Shown in pieces: positions 1 to 11,097 of a stretch of DNA of 64,000 nucleotides (position 1 is the stretch's first letter; the number at the start of each line of letters is the position of its first letter). The notes beneath the pieces were generated by a model. That model worked only from the letters and a program-made list of their open reading frames with translations. It was not told the origin of the DNA and ran no database searches. The DNA is from Artocarpus heterophyllus (lineage: Eukaryota; Streptophyta; Magnoliopsida; Rosales; Moraceae). A program made the translations under genes and the position numbers. The stretch lies in contig CM046332.1 of assembly GCA_025403435.1 (NCBI GenBank), positions 4,847,596 through 4,911,595 of the forward strand, in the 5' to 3' direction.

Positions 1-537
1 TTGTTGAATTGCTTGCCATGGTCAGAGATGAACGAAGGGAGAATACCAAAGTGGCAGACAATATGAGATCAGATGAAGTTTTTGCAATTTGTCTCAATGA
101 TTGTGGTAAGTGCTTTAGCCTCTGCCCATTTTGTGTAATAGTCGATGGCAATTATTGCAAACTTAAGTCCCTCACACGTAGTAACAAACAGACTGATTAT
201 ATCGATTCCCCATTTTGCAAATGGCCACAGGCTTAAGATTGACGTCAGGTGTTCAGGGTGAGATCTTGGGATGACTGCATAGTGCTAGCAATTGTCACAC
301 TTTTTGGTATACTTGTGAGAATCCTTTTTTAGGGTAGGCCAGAAGTATTCCTGTCTTAGTGTTTTGCGAGCTAATGGTTGTCCTTCTAAATGATTCTCAC
401 ACAAGCCCATGTATCTATGCAAGTACTTTCAACCCTTCATCCCTAGTGAGGCAGCAAAGAAGAGGGGTGGAATCACCTCGACAATAGAGCATGTTGTCAT
501 GCAGCAAGTAGCATTCTAACCTATAACAAGTCCTTTT
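1..537 (-). pseudogene. Integrase fragment of a Tat/Ogre-like Ty3/gypsy element (cut by window start)
   Basis: Read on the minus strand, with stops skipped, this gives the junction upstream of integrase (STPLLRCLTRDEGLKVLA-like), then the zinc-binding module (KTLRQEYFWPTLKKDS, followed by KKCDNC). The catalytic core then begins with WPFAKWGIDI and AIDYYTKWAEA, and the second Asp lies in SDHGKQFNN at the window edge. This is the integrase style of the Tat/Ogre lineage. Several TAG, TAA and TGA codons break the frame, so it is dead. The matching gag, protease and 5' LTR of what looks like the same host element are at 20511-23503. The RT and RNase H expected between them are absent. The lineage call rests on motif recognition; the integrase identity is firm. 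Confidence 0.75.
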
Positions 538-2247
538 TGTTGGAAAAAAAAAACAGCGAGGTACGCAGCGGGAATTTTAAAAATTTTAACATCAGAGTAT
601 TTTTCCAAAACACAAGTTTGACATGCTATATGTGTAAATTAAACAAATCTTACTAACCTTTGTGTGTCGAAGAACCTCTGCAACCTGTGAAGAGAAGTAA
701 CGTTCCAGAAGAGCCTCAACCAACTAGTCTTTTTTGCTATTCTCTATCCACGATCGGAGTGAGTGTGGGCTCACACGTACAGCTCTTCCATTGGTGACTC
801 TCCTTCCAACCAATCGAGAGAACCCAAAGCAAGTGTTCGTGATTTGTGAACAAAAGCTCTCAGGGAGTTTTCAGATGCTCACCAATAGAGTATCACTCTT
901 AATCTCTCAACTGATCTGAGTAACTCATGAGACTTACTCCCTTTTTATAGCGATTGGTCCTGGGGTCAGTCCTGACCAGATTAAGTCTCAAAAACTCGAA
1001 ACAGAATCAAGTTCGGATCAATATCTGATAAGATCTGCATGAAAATGTGTAATCTTATCTCTCGCTGATCGACAGGCCGAACAGGCCCCATCGACAGGCC
1101 GAACACGTAGATCGGCAGGCCGAACTGCCGCGTAAATATCTCCGCAAATCTTTTATTTTTCACCCGAGATTCTATAGGATAAAGTCTCAGTTTTAATTCA
1201 AATAACCCAATAGAGAAATTATCTTATCAAAACAACTGTATCAAAATAATCTCTAAGAAAATAAATCAATTCACAATAATTCTACAAGTTTATCTTGATC
1301 TAATTTATCCAATTAAATCAACCGATGAACAGACAAGAATTATCTGATCCCAATAATTCAACAAGTTTATCTTAAATTAATTTTATTACAAAATCAATTC
1401 AACCGATAATCAGGCATGAATCATTCAATTCTTCCAAATTTAACCAATCTGATAAATCCAACATAAGTCACCAATTATTGAAAAAGCATGCCGTATTGTT
1501 ATAGGATTTTGTGAGCTAGCAAAGGGGACCAAAATGGACCTATAAAGTTCAAGCTTACGATAATTATGAAACCCAATATCACAGATATACATTTCACAAT
1601 TATCAACTCCAACGCTACTCCACTAAAAGCTTGGAGCTGCACTCTCGAACTTTATAGAATTACGAAGCCCGTATAGCCAAGTCTCCATGACATATCATAG
1701 TGTATCGTATCCCTATATGATAATCCATAATCGGCTTAAGGACAAGTTCTGTCTTACCTTCCCGATTATTTTTATCTTACGTTCCATTATCTCACTATTA
1801 GAAAAATTACCATCCAAAGATAGTATACCATTCGGTTACACCTATGTATCCAAATGGTTGAGAGCTCTAGTTTTTCAAATACAAGATAACGCATATAAGA
1901 GGATATCATTACTGCTAAAGAGGACCTATGGATTCCATATCTATGAATAACAAGTCTACGCTATCAAGAGTCATGCCTCTAACGTACCGGCATGCATACC
2001 ACTATAGAGATGTAGGTGTCACCCTTTGGTACATCAAAAGACACAAGTCAAGACAACGGGCCCGCTATTCACTCAGGATTAAGATACAACACAAATAATT
2101 GTCTAAAGTGAATCGATTTGCCAAGAAAAAATTATTAATCCAAATCAATTCACTTTGTGTCCCGATCCAACACATTGTCACCTATGACAACGTGCCAATG
2201 TTTCTATTCACGGAGTCCAACTCTAATGGTCAAGACAAACCATCTCC
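538..2247 (-). mobile_element. Truncated LTR of copia family A (A')
   Basis: On the minus strand this matches the LTRs of element A (7902-9915 and 15537-17528) from its outer CA end (plus-strand TGTTGGAA at 538) to near 2247, where similarity stops abruptly in the stretch corresponding to GGAGATGG. About 320 bp of the LTR's 5' end is missing. A minus-strand TATA box (TATAAAAAG, 941-949) and three palindrome units (1069-1123) are retained. The right neighbour at 2248 is the broken integrase tail of element B, so this is a rearrangement junction, not an insertion boundary. It may derive from a solo LTR or from one LTR of a lost element. No target duplication can be tested. Confidence 0.85.
1069..1123. 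repeat. Three-unit 21-22 bp palindrome array in the A' LTR
   Basis: Units close to TCGACAGGCCGA or TCGGCAGGCCGA start at 1069, 1091 and 1112, so the spacing is 22 and 21 bp. They lie upstream of the LTR's minus-strand TATA box. The same motif occurs in element A and in the unrelated gypsy LTRs G and H. Confidence 0.85.
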
Positions 2248-3613
2248 GAATAGGACAGATTCCCTTGCACCTCAATAGGCTCATGCTGAAGTATATGTGA
2301 GGGATCAGGTACATATTTTTTTAGCATGAATACATGGAAAACATTATGTATTGATGCCATTTCAGGGGGTAGGGCTAACTTGTAAGCACCTTGCTTACTC
2401 TTTCCAAGATTTCAAATGGCCCAATGTACCTTAGACTGAGTTTCCCTTTCTTTCAAAACCTTACGACTCCTTTCATTAGCGTTACCTTTAAAAAGACCAA
2501 TTCCCCCACTTGAAACGCTGAAGGTCTCTGTCATCAGTCAGCATAACTCTTTTGCCAACTAAAAGCAGTTTCATCCGTTGACAGATTAACTTTACATCTT
2601 TTGTTGTTCTTTGAACAAAATCTATGGTCAATAACGCCTTTGCTCTAGTTTCATACCAATACAAAGGTGATCTACATCTTCTTCCATATAAGCTTCATAT
2701 GGAGCCATACCCATGGAGGTTTGATAACTATTGTTGTATGCAAAGTCAATCAGAGGAAGCTTTTTATCCCATCCTCCTTTAAAGTCTAGCACACAGGCTC
2801 TCAACATATCCTCTAAAGTCTGAATGGTCCTTTCAAACTGACCATCTATTTGAGGGTGGAAAGCTGTACTGAAAGTCAGCTTTGTTCCCATTGCTTGATG
2901 AAGCTCCTCCAGAACTTGGAAGTGAATTGACCATCACGATCAGAGATGATGGATTTCGGGACTCCATGATATCTAACTATTTGAGCAACGTATAATTTAG
3001 CGAATCGTTCAATGGAACTGCTAAGTTTAATGGGTAAAAAGTGCATAGATTTGGTCAATCTATCCACAATTACCCATATAGAATTATGTCCTCCAATAGT
3101 TTTGGGTAGTCTGGTCACCAGGTCCATAGTTATTTAGTCCCATTTCCACTTTGGAATTTCAATCTTTTGTAGCTCGCCTGCTAATCACTGGTGTTCAGCT
3201 TTCACCTTTTGACAAGTGAGACATTTATCGACAAATCATGTGACATCATTCTTCATTCCATGCTACCAATAATGGTCCTTCAAGTCCGAGTACATTTTGG
3301 TAGCTCCTGGATGAGCAGCATACGGTGCCTTATGAGCTTCTTCTAGTATTTGCCTCTTTAGTTCTTTATCATTGGGAATGCACAATCTGTCCTTATATTG
3401 AAGAATACCATCTTCCAAGATACTAAACTCTATTTCCTTATTCTCAAGGACTTCATTTTTATACTTGAGTAATGAAGAATCCGCTTCTTGTCGTTCCTTC
3501 AAATTTTCCAAGATGGTTGGTCGGAATGGTAAATCAGCTAATCTTCCTATGACCACCTCTATTCCTGCTTCCATCAAATCTTTTTGAAGAGATCTTGGTA
3601 TCAATCGCATCAC
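2248..3613 (-). pseudogene. Element B integrase (broken)
   Basis: The minus strand encodes a gypsy integrase in pieces. It has the zinc-binding module HPGATKMYSDL with KCLTCQKVKAEH, a catalytic core starting MDLVTRLPKTIGGHN with IVDRLTKSMHF and IISDRDGQFTS, then FSTAFHPQIDGQFERTIQTL (2628-2891). The three catalytic acidic positions (D, D, E) are visible. Stops interrupt the zinc finger, and a frameshift lies near 2880. After the core, the C-terminal barrel region leads to a HVSMLKKYVPDPSH-like motif around 2300 and ends at the 2248 junction. Tekay-type integrases normally continue into a chromodomain, which is not present here. The product would have joined element cDNA to chromosomal DNA. 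Confidence 0.85.
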
Positions 3614-4087
3614 TGTAAGAGAAGACGTTGCTCTAGACTGAGTGCATTTGCTACTCGGTTAGCTTTTCCAAGATGATATAGGATTTCACAGTCGTAATCC
3701 TTGACTAGTTTGAGCCACCTTTGTTGTCTCATATTGAGTTCTTTTGTGTGAAAATGTACTTTAGACTCTAAGGGTTGGTATAAATCTCTCATCTGGCTCC
3801 ATACAAGTAACGGCGCCAAATCTTTAGTGCAAATACGACTGTTGCTAATTCAAGTCGTGCGTTGGGTAGTTCCTTTCATGATCCTTTAGCTGCCAGGATG
3901 CATACACAATCACCTTTTTGTTTTACATAAGTACGGCTCCTAGGCCTATTTTTGACGCATCGCTGTAAACCACAAAGTTTCCTAGGTTTGGATCAAGTAT
4001 GGTTAGTACCGGGGCACTCGTAAGTCGTCTTTTTAGTTCTTGAAAGCTTTCTTTGCACTTCTTGGTACATTCATATTTAGCTACTTT
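3614..4087 (-). pseudogene. Element B RNase H (broken)
   Basis: This stretch connects RT (ending near 4088) to the integrase linker. Reading through stops gives motifs such as VVYSDASKIGLGAVLM and DYDCEILYHLGKANRVANALS, which are typical of Ty3/gypsy RNase H. The enzyme degrades the RNA strand of the RNA:DNA hybrid during reverse transcription. At least two stops and a frame change separate the halves. The C-terminal HLGKANRVANALS segment (3610-3819) is the best preserved part. Confidence 0.75.
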
Positions 4088-5475
4088 CTATGTAAGGGCC
4101 GTAAGTGGTGCTGCGAGCCTAGAGAACCCTTCCATAAAATGTCGATAATAACTTGCTAGATTGAGGAAACTTCTTATCTCAGTAACACTTTTCGGTGTAG
4201 GCCACCTATTTACTGCTACTACCTTTGAAGGGTCAACAGAAACTCCATCTCGTGAGACCACATGTCCTAAGAAATGAACTTTTCCCAACCAAAATTCACA
4301 TTTTAAGAACTTTACGTACAATTGATGCTTCCTCAGCGACTGCAATGCAAGCCTCAAATGTTCCTCATGCTCTTCTGGTGTTTTTGAATAAATCATGATA
4401 TTTTCGATGAAAACGATGACAAATTTATCAAGGTAGTCCTTGAAAATCTTATTCATAAGATCCATGAAAGCTACTGGAGCGTTAAGCATGACATAAAACT
4501 TGTAATGCCCATATCGCATTCGAAACGCCATTTTCGGCACATCCTCCTCCTTAACTCGAAGCTGATGATACCCAGGGCATAAATCGATCTTCAAAAATAC
4601 TACTGCTCCCTTCAATTGATCATCTAGATCATCAATTCTCAGAAGTGGATACCTATTCTTAATCGTGACTTTGTTCAATTCTCAGTAGCCAATACACATT
4701 CGTAAAGTTTTGTCTTTATTTTTCACAAATAAAGCAGGCACTCCCCATGGAGAATGACTTGGCCGAATAAACCCTTTATCCAACAATTCTTGCAACTAAA
4801 CCTAAAGTTGTTTAAGTTCTCCTGGAGCCATACGATATGGTGTCTTTGAGATTGGAGCTATACCAGGTTTTAACTCAATCTCGAACAAAATTTCTCGTTC
4901 TGACAGTAACCTAAGTAGTTCATCTGAAAACACGTCAACAAATTCTTTCGCTATATGGACATTCTCTGGTCCTAACTGAGCTTCTTGGTCTTTATTTGCT
5001 AGATTCACTAGAAAACCAGTGCATCCGCTCTCCAACAATTTCATTGCTTTCAATGCCAATATTAGTGCCTTTGGAGCTTTGGGAATCTTCCCAAAATACG
5101 CAAATTTCTCACCTTCGGAGGGTCGGAACGTGACTTTGCTATGTTGACAATTAATCTTAGCAGCATGTTTTCCCAGGAAATCCATTCCCAAGATAACATC
5201 ATAATCTTGAATATTGATTATTATTACATTGATAAACAATTCTCTACCACAAATGATAATTGGTACATGACGTAACCAACAGTCAGAAATTAATACCTCC
5301 ATAGAGGGAAGTACAGTCCTAAAGGTCTATTCTATCCTATCCGCTTCATATCCTATTCGTTTTGTAAATTTAAGTGATGCAAACGAATATGTTGCTCTAG
5401 AATCAAATAAAACATAAGCACCAATTTTGGCAACAAAGAGCTAACCTGTTACCACTGTTGAGGTTCTTACATCAT
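4088..5475 (-). pseudogene. Element B protease and reverse transcriptase (broken, catalytic residues altered)
   Basis: The protease reads FDSRATYSF around 5396 where the family has a DSGA/DTGA active site, so the catalytic Gly is Arg. Stops lie on both sides. A clean stretch (4802-5302) follows with YDVILGMDFL, which is typical of gypsy protease ends. RT (4088-4678) has [24 protein letters not shown] and [15 protein letters not shown]. The metal-binding box reads [12 protein letters not shown], with Glu-Asn at 4400-4405 replacing the two catalytic aspartates. The RT would be inactive even if the frame were open. Gene order and motifs make the gypsy call secure. Confidence 0.9.
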
Positions 5476-6760
5476 CCTCCTTTTTAGTGTTAGTGTAAAT
5501 TCGTCCAGTAGGTTTCAGGGCTCCTAGTTGGCCTTGACTGATGCTGGGACCTTCAATTTGTGCTTGAACCACATGTAGCTAAGTCCCTTGAGGCCTTTGT
5601 TGGTTCTGACTATTCTGATTCTGAAAAATGGAGTAGCAGTTTCTGGCATAATTCCTTCTTTGCCACAGATGTAACATTTATTAGTGCCCGCTTTGCACTC
5701 CCCTGCATATCTTTTTTCACATTGACTGCAGAGAGGTTTGCTATTTCCTCCATCATTTATCCTTTTATGGGGTTGTCCCTTCTTTTTTCCTTGGTTGTTT
5801 GCATTCCACTTTCTCTTATTATTGTTATTACGATTACGCCCAGTTTGATTACTTTGAGTCTGACTCTAACTCAAATTACTTTCCTATCCTTGCACTTGTG
5901 AGGCTTGGTTCTGCTTAGCCAAGGCCTTTTCCTCCTTTCGAGCCTTAAAGATCTTCACCCTTTCTTCCTTATCATGGGAGATCTTGAATTCAGATCTAGT
6001 TTCTTGCTCAATATAGTCTTCTACGTCCTTAGGGGCTTGTCCTCCGCTGTCAACTATAAGGGCAATATCAGTTCGAAACATGCTCATCAGTTCTCTTATT
6101 CTTTCCCGATCTGTAAGCACTAGTTTAGGACAAAGACAAGCCAATTGATTGAATCTTCTCATAGCATCAGCCACTGACAGATTCCCTTGTCGAAAATTGT
6201 TGAATTCCTCTTGTTGTGCAGCCATAGTTTCCACATTAAAATGAGCCCGTCCAAACTCCTCGACGAACTTAGACCAGGTCATTACATCCACGTTTCTTCT
6301 ACACTCAACAGACTCCCACCATCTTCTTGCATCCTTAGTGAGAGAGAAGGAGGCACATAGAACTCTTTCATGATCGCTAAGTCCCATAAATTTCAAAACC
6401 CTTTCAATACTAGTAAGCCAATCATCTGCGACCAATGGATCTATAGAACCGTCAAACTCTGGGACTTTCATCCATCAAAATCTCTTGTAAAATTTAGTAA
6501 CGAGAACTACAGGAGCTACTGGAACTACCGGCTCTGCCTGCAGGGCCAGCGGTGGTGGTGGTAGAGAAGTAGCACGTGCTAAGGGTGTAGGGTTTTGTTG
6601 AGCCAGCTGCTCTCTCAACCCTTGCATCTCCTGCTCCTAAGCTTGGAGCCTCTGTTGTAGCTCAGCAATCAAGTCATTAAATCTGAGTTTACTGGTCCTC
6701 CAGGTATTCCGCCATTGATTACAGTTTAAAATCCTACCGTAAAATAATAACATTACATCA
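5476..6760 (-). pseudogene. Element B second (canonical) Gag
   Basis: The core (5884-6471) begins MKVPEFDGSIDPLVADDWL and contains WWESVECRRNVDVMTW and the FRQGNLSVADAMRRF region, a standard retrotransposon Gag (capsid) domain. Upstream to about 6720, a glutamine-rich segment reads FNDLIAELQQRLQA, a stop, then EQEMQGLREQLAQQ. This looks like the coiled-coil N-terminus usual for this clade. Downstream are a basic linker and a double zinc-knuckle region (LCSQCEKRYAGEC and KCYICGKEG) that is broken by a stop near 5884 and a frameshift. Gag would package the element RNA. It is the second Gag-like ORF in the element (see 7120-7901). Confidence 0.85.
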
Positions 6761-7119
6761 ACACTCATATTACTGCCTTAATAAAATCATCAAAATCTTC
6801 TCAAGTCACATGCATCCATATAAATGCAAGCAATAACATAAACTTATCATTTCATTAATTTCTTCTTTTCTCTTACATCTTCCATTGTCAAAACTTTACA
6901 TAGATGGCTAACATACACACTTAGTAAACTTTCTTACACAAACTTTTTATCATTTCTTGGAGCAATCATCTCTTCCGGCCAACATAAACATTATTACCGA
7001 GAAGGACACCACTTTACCAATAGTACACTCATGTACAAAATCAGAAAGTCAAAATTATACTAGCCATATAGTTCTATACACTAATAGTATCAAAAAGTTA
7101 TCAAGTGCCCATTTCCTTC
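6761..7119. other. Non-coding gap between the two gag-like ORFs of element B
   Basis: About 360 bp of AT-rich DNA with no sustained reading frame lies between the acidic end of the first gag-like ORF and the canonical gag. It could be an internal leader or a decayed linker. I see no LTR boundary or target duplication that would make it an insertion. Confidence 0.5.
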
Positions 7120-7901
7120 CTAGTCCGAGTCAACCCCTGACATATCACTATTTTTTGGATCCTCCTCTAGGTTTTCCTCCTTCTCCTCACTAGAGTCGGT
7201 GGATTCATCATCACTAGCAATAATAGGCTCAGGGGGTACAGGAACATCTTCAGGTTCCTCCTCCTCTTCCTCCTCGTCATCCTCATCCATTTCCACTGAA
7301 GGTTCCTCAAGGGGTGCTACCACGTTCTGTTCTACATGTAGCACTTCCATAATGAAGTCGTCTAAGCTGGGGAAGTCTCTAGGGTACTGAATCTATTGTT
7401 GTATCTCCACAGGCAGGTCTCGCCAAATTAAATCATAAATACGCCACAAAGGTATCTCCGGTGGGATCAATGGTATTATGGTACGACGAAATCTCATGAT
7501 ATAATGGTTCTCCGGTTCCTCTATATACTGTCCCCATATTGGTTCTACACGTATATAAAGCCGACGACACCAATCTGCCCATACTAACGAGTGCACTTGA
7601 ACTTGCATATCATCTGTGGGTAGTAAAGGTACAAATTCTGTTAAAATTTGTTCCCTAAAGCCTTGCCAGTCCATACATTGTTCGTCGGCACTAATCCTGA
7701 GCCACCATGCAAGCGCTTCTCTTTGCAATCGTCCCGAGGCTAATAAAACTTGAAGGTGAGGTGGGGTATGACATGTGGCAAAAATTACTTCTATGGCGTG
7801 AAGCCACTCGGTAAGAACCATGGGCTGTCGACCCCCGAATATTGTGGGGGTATTATGTCTTAGAAAGCAATGCTTGCCCTTCTATCCGCTTCTGCATTGG
7901 G
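7120..7901 (-). pseudogene. Element B first Gag-like ORF with acidic tail (5' end at 17529-17554, split by copia A)
   Basis: The ORF begins with an ATG at 17554 (MAAPPNEPN...) just inside B's primer-binding site. Copia A then interrupts it, and it resumes at 7901. After one frameshift it reads FGGRQPMVLTEWLHAIE, a REALAWWLRI segment and WQGFREQILTEFVP. These line up with the F-G-P, WL-x-x-IE, A-x-x-WW and W-x-x-F positions of the canonical Gag at 5884-6471. A second segment (7120-7350) is a run of Glu/Asp with Ser, ending MSGVDSD. So it is a Gag-like domain plus an acidic C-tail, with no zinc knuckle seen. I infer an additional ORF of element B because LTR, PBS and this start are contiguous. 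A remnant of another element is possible but less simple. Confidence 0.6.
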
Positions 7902-9340
7902 TGTTAGACATGTATGCCCTAAGGAGTAAAAATGTAATAAGTTTTTGGAGACATTTTTATCAATAAAGAATTTATTTATTCATATATACCAAATCTTGTC
8001 CTCTCTATGTTCATATTTGTTGAATGTATGTTAAGCAAACAATAGTCTGAGACTGTTAGTCTAAACCTTAAGAATTTGGCATATGATGGACTGATTATGC
8101 GGAAGACATGATTCTTAAGGTGACGGTCTAAAACATATGATCCGCAATCGAGGGAATAAAGTTGGGCGCTTTATTCATGTAAAGATTGTTATGTTGTCTA
8201 TATCCCTTTTGGGAGATGGTTTGTCTTGACCATCAGAGTTGGACTCCGTGAATAGAAACCTTGGCACGTTGTCATAGGTGACGATGTGTTGGATTGGGAC
8301 ATAAAGTGAATTGATTTGGATTAATAATTCTGTCTCAGCAAATCAATTCACTTTAGACAATCATTTGTATTGTATCTTAATCCTGAGATGAATAGTGGGC
8401 CCGTTGTCTCGACTTGTGTCTTTTGATGTGCCAAAGGGTGACACCCACATCTCAATAGTGGTATGCATGCCGGTACGTTGGAGGCATGACTCTTGATAAC
8501 GTAGACTTGTTATTCATAGATATGGAATCCATAGCTCCTCTTTAGAAGAAATGATATCCTCTTATATGCATTGTCCTGTAAATGAAAAACTGGAGCGCTC
8601 AACTATTTGGATACATAGGTGTAACCGAATGGTATACTATCTTTGGATAGTAAGTTTTCTAATGGCAAGATAATGGAACGTAAGAGAAAAATAATCGGGA
8701 AGGTAAGACAGAACTTGTCCTTAAGCTGATTATAGATTATCATATGGGGATACGATACACTTTGATATGTCATGGAGACTTAGCTATACGAGCTTCGTAA
8801 TTCTATAAAGTTCGAGAGTGCAGCTCTAAGCTTTTAGTGGAGTAGCGTTGGAGTTGATAATTGTGAATGTATATCTGAGATATTGGGTTTCATAATTATT
8901 GTGAGCTTAAACTTTATAGGTCCATTTTGGTCCCTTTTGCTAGCTCACAAAATCCTGTAACGACATGGCGTGCTTTTTCAATAATTCGTGACTTATGTCG
9001 GATTTATCAGATTGGTTTAAAATTTGAAAGAATTAAATAATTCATGTATGTTTATCGGTTGAATTAATTTTGTAATAAAATTAATTTAAGATAAACTTGT
9101 TGAATTATTGGGATCAGATAATTCTTGTCTATTTATTAGTTGATTTAATTTTGGATAAATTAGATCAAGATAAACTTGTAGAATTATTACGAATTGATTT
9201 ATTTTCTTAGAGATTATCTTGATAAAGTTTGTTTTGATCAGATAACTTTTCTATTGGGTTATTTGAATCAAAACTAAGACTTTATCCTATAGAATCTTGG
9301 GTGGAAAATAAAAGATTCGTGGTGAAATTTACACAGGAGT

Positions 9341-9394
9341 TTGGCCTGCCGAATGACATGTTCGGCCTGCCGATCAAGCTATTCGGCCTGCCGA
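9341..9394. repeat. Palindrome array in element A 5' LTR
   Basis: Three units (TTGGCCTGCCGA or TCGGCCTGCCGA) start at 9341, 9362 and 9383, exactly 21 bp apart. They lie about 120-170 bp upstream of the TATA box. The 3' LTR keeps two units, at 16974 and 16996. Confidence 0.9.
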
Positions 9395-9513
9395 TCAGCG
9401 AGTGATAAGATTACATGTTTTCACACGGATCTTATCAGATATTGATCCAAACTTTATTCTTTTTCGAGTTTTTGAGATTGAATCTGATAAGGACTTACCC
9501 CAGGACCAGTAGC

Positions 9514-9521
9514 TATATAAA
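9514..9521 (+). promoter_or_regulatory. TATA box of element A 5' LTR
   Basis: TATATAAA followed by GGGAGTGAGTCTC. The equivalent box in the 3' LTR is at 17127-17134. The position in the last quarter of the LTR fits a Pol II start at the U3/R border. Confidence 0.75.
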
Positions 9522-9917
9522 GGGAGTGAGTCTCATGATTTACTCAGATCAATTGAGAGATTAAGAGTGATACTCTTCTAGTGAGCATCTAAAAACTCCC
9601 TGAGAGCTTTTGTTCACAAATCACGAACACTACCTTTGGGTTCTCTCAATTGGTTGGAAGGAGAGTCACTGGTGGAAGAGCTGTATGTGTGAGCCCACAC
9701 TCACTTCGGTTGTGGATAGAGAATAGTAAAGAAGACCAGTAGGTTGAGGCTCTTCTGGAATATTACTTTTCTACACAAGTTGTGAAGGTTCTTCGGCACA
9801 CAAAAGTTAGTAAGATCTGTCTAATTTATACAAATAGCATGTCAAACTTATGTTTTGGAAATTACTCTGATATATAAAATTTTTTAAAATTTCGTTGCGT
9901 ATTGTTTTTCCAACAAT

Positions 9918-9929
9918 TGGTATCAAAGC
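9918..9929 (+). promoter_or_regulatory. Element A primer-binding site
   Basis: TGGTATCAAAGC begins two bases after the LTR end. It is the initiator tRNA-Met complement with one G-to-A change relative to the usual TGGTATCAGAGC. Confidence 0.9.
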
Positions 9930-10419
9930 CATGGTTTTTACATAAATTTACAAGTTTGTGATCATGTTATATGCATAAATTTTATGATCTTAATCCCTCC
10001 TATGCTTGAATTGAATTTCATAGAGTGATGGCACTCTAGGTTTCAATAAATTATATATGTTGTCATGGATTATGTGTTAAATGTTTATTAATTAATTATG
10101 GATGATTAAATCATTGTTTAATTATTTATTAATTAATTAATTAATACCGGTTATGGTTCCTTAGAGGTTAGAATATGTATCTAGGTTTTTGATGTAATTA
10201 GATGGCAGACTATCATCTCCGTCTAGGAATTGTTATTTAATTTTAAATTTGTAAGAATTTTGTAATTAAATAATTATTCGGAGGAGACGGATCTAGAAGA
10301 ATGATGATGGCGCCCCCAGGTATTTCCTGAGTCTCTAAATTTTATGTTTTTGAATTGTTGAAAATAAAATTGATGAATTGCATTAAAATTGTATTTTCTC
10401 GAATGGGATTTCTGCTCGG

Positions 10420-10600
10420 TCAGCATGCCGGACATCACAGTTCGGCAGGCCGATGGTCACAGATCGGTAGGCCAGATGTGTGGTCTGCCAGGCCAACAGT
10501 GGGGCAGAAATAGGCTGGCCCTATCGGTAGGCCGAACCTTTGTGGATCGACAGGCCAATGTAGCAGATCGGCAGGCCGATCCCCCATATCGGCCTACCGA
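10420..10600. repeat. Nine-position palindrome array in element A leader (21-22 bp period)
   Basis: Units close to TCGGCAGGCCGA start at about 10420, 10442, 10464, 10484, 10524, 10547, 10568 and 10589. A decayed unit lies near 10505-10520. The last unit is the reverse form (TCGGCCTACCGA). Each unit has inverted 5-bp arms TCGGC/GCCGA. The roughly 9-10 bp between units is not conserved. Located between PBS and gag, so it is in the genomic RNA. Confidence 0.9.
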
Positions 10601-11097
10601 CCGAGAGCTGGAAAATTTCCAAAAAAGGTGCAATTTTTACGATGCAGTTTTAATTTTATTTTTTGGACGATTCTGAGAAATATTAAATTTGGATATGACC
10701 GAAAATATGAAGTATTTGATTCATACGGGATTGAAGACTTGAAGATGGATATTATATGAAGAAGGATACAGTTTGAGGATTCAAGGATGAAGAATCGATA
10801 AATGTCTCGATTATTCTCTTGCAATCTTAGTTTTCTATTCTCTAGGGTGGAACCATAATATTACGGTTATTATTATTTTGCTTCTAGCTGTGCTTAATTG
10901 CTTTGCTTGTTTGCATTATAATATGATTTGCCATGTATATTGATAACATGTCATAAAGAATAGGGAGTGCCACTCATATTAAAATTGTTCATGCATACTC
11001 TTAAAATAAAACCTTGATTTCAAAAGATTGAGTGGGAGAAGGTTTTCGAAGAGAGCACCTAAGGCCTCCATCGTTGGTCCATAGGCAGAACATGGTG

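Larger units (their letters stand above)
7902..9915 (+). repeat. Element A 5' LTR
   Basis: Starts TGTTAGACATG, ends TTTTTCCAACA, about 2014 bp. It contains a palindrome array (9341-9394) and a TATA box TATATAAA at 9514-9521, so U3 ends shortly after. It matches the 3' LTR along its whole length with scattered substitutions. Confidence 0.95.

Noticed and set aside
10420..10600. Regularly spaced short repeats with unique spacers resembling a CRISPR array
   Set aside because: Units are only 12 bp with 9-10 bp spacers, are variable, sit in a retrotransposon leader in plant DNA, and there are no cas genes.
10389..10676. 95-codon frame over the palindrome array of element A
   Set aside because: The repeated arrays give a repetitive frame by chance. 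No start context, and stops are present in the equivalent leader of D/E.
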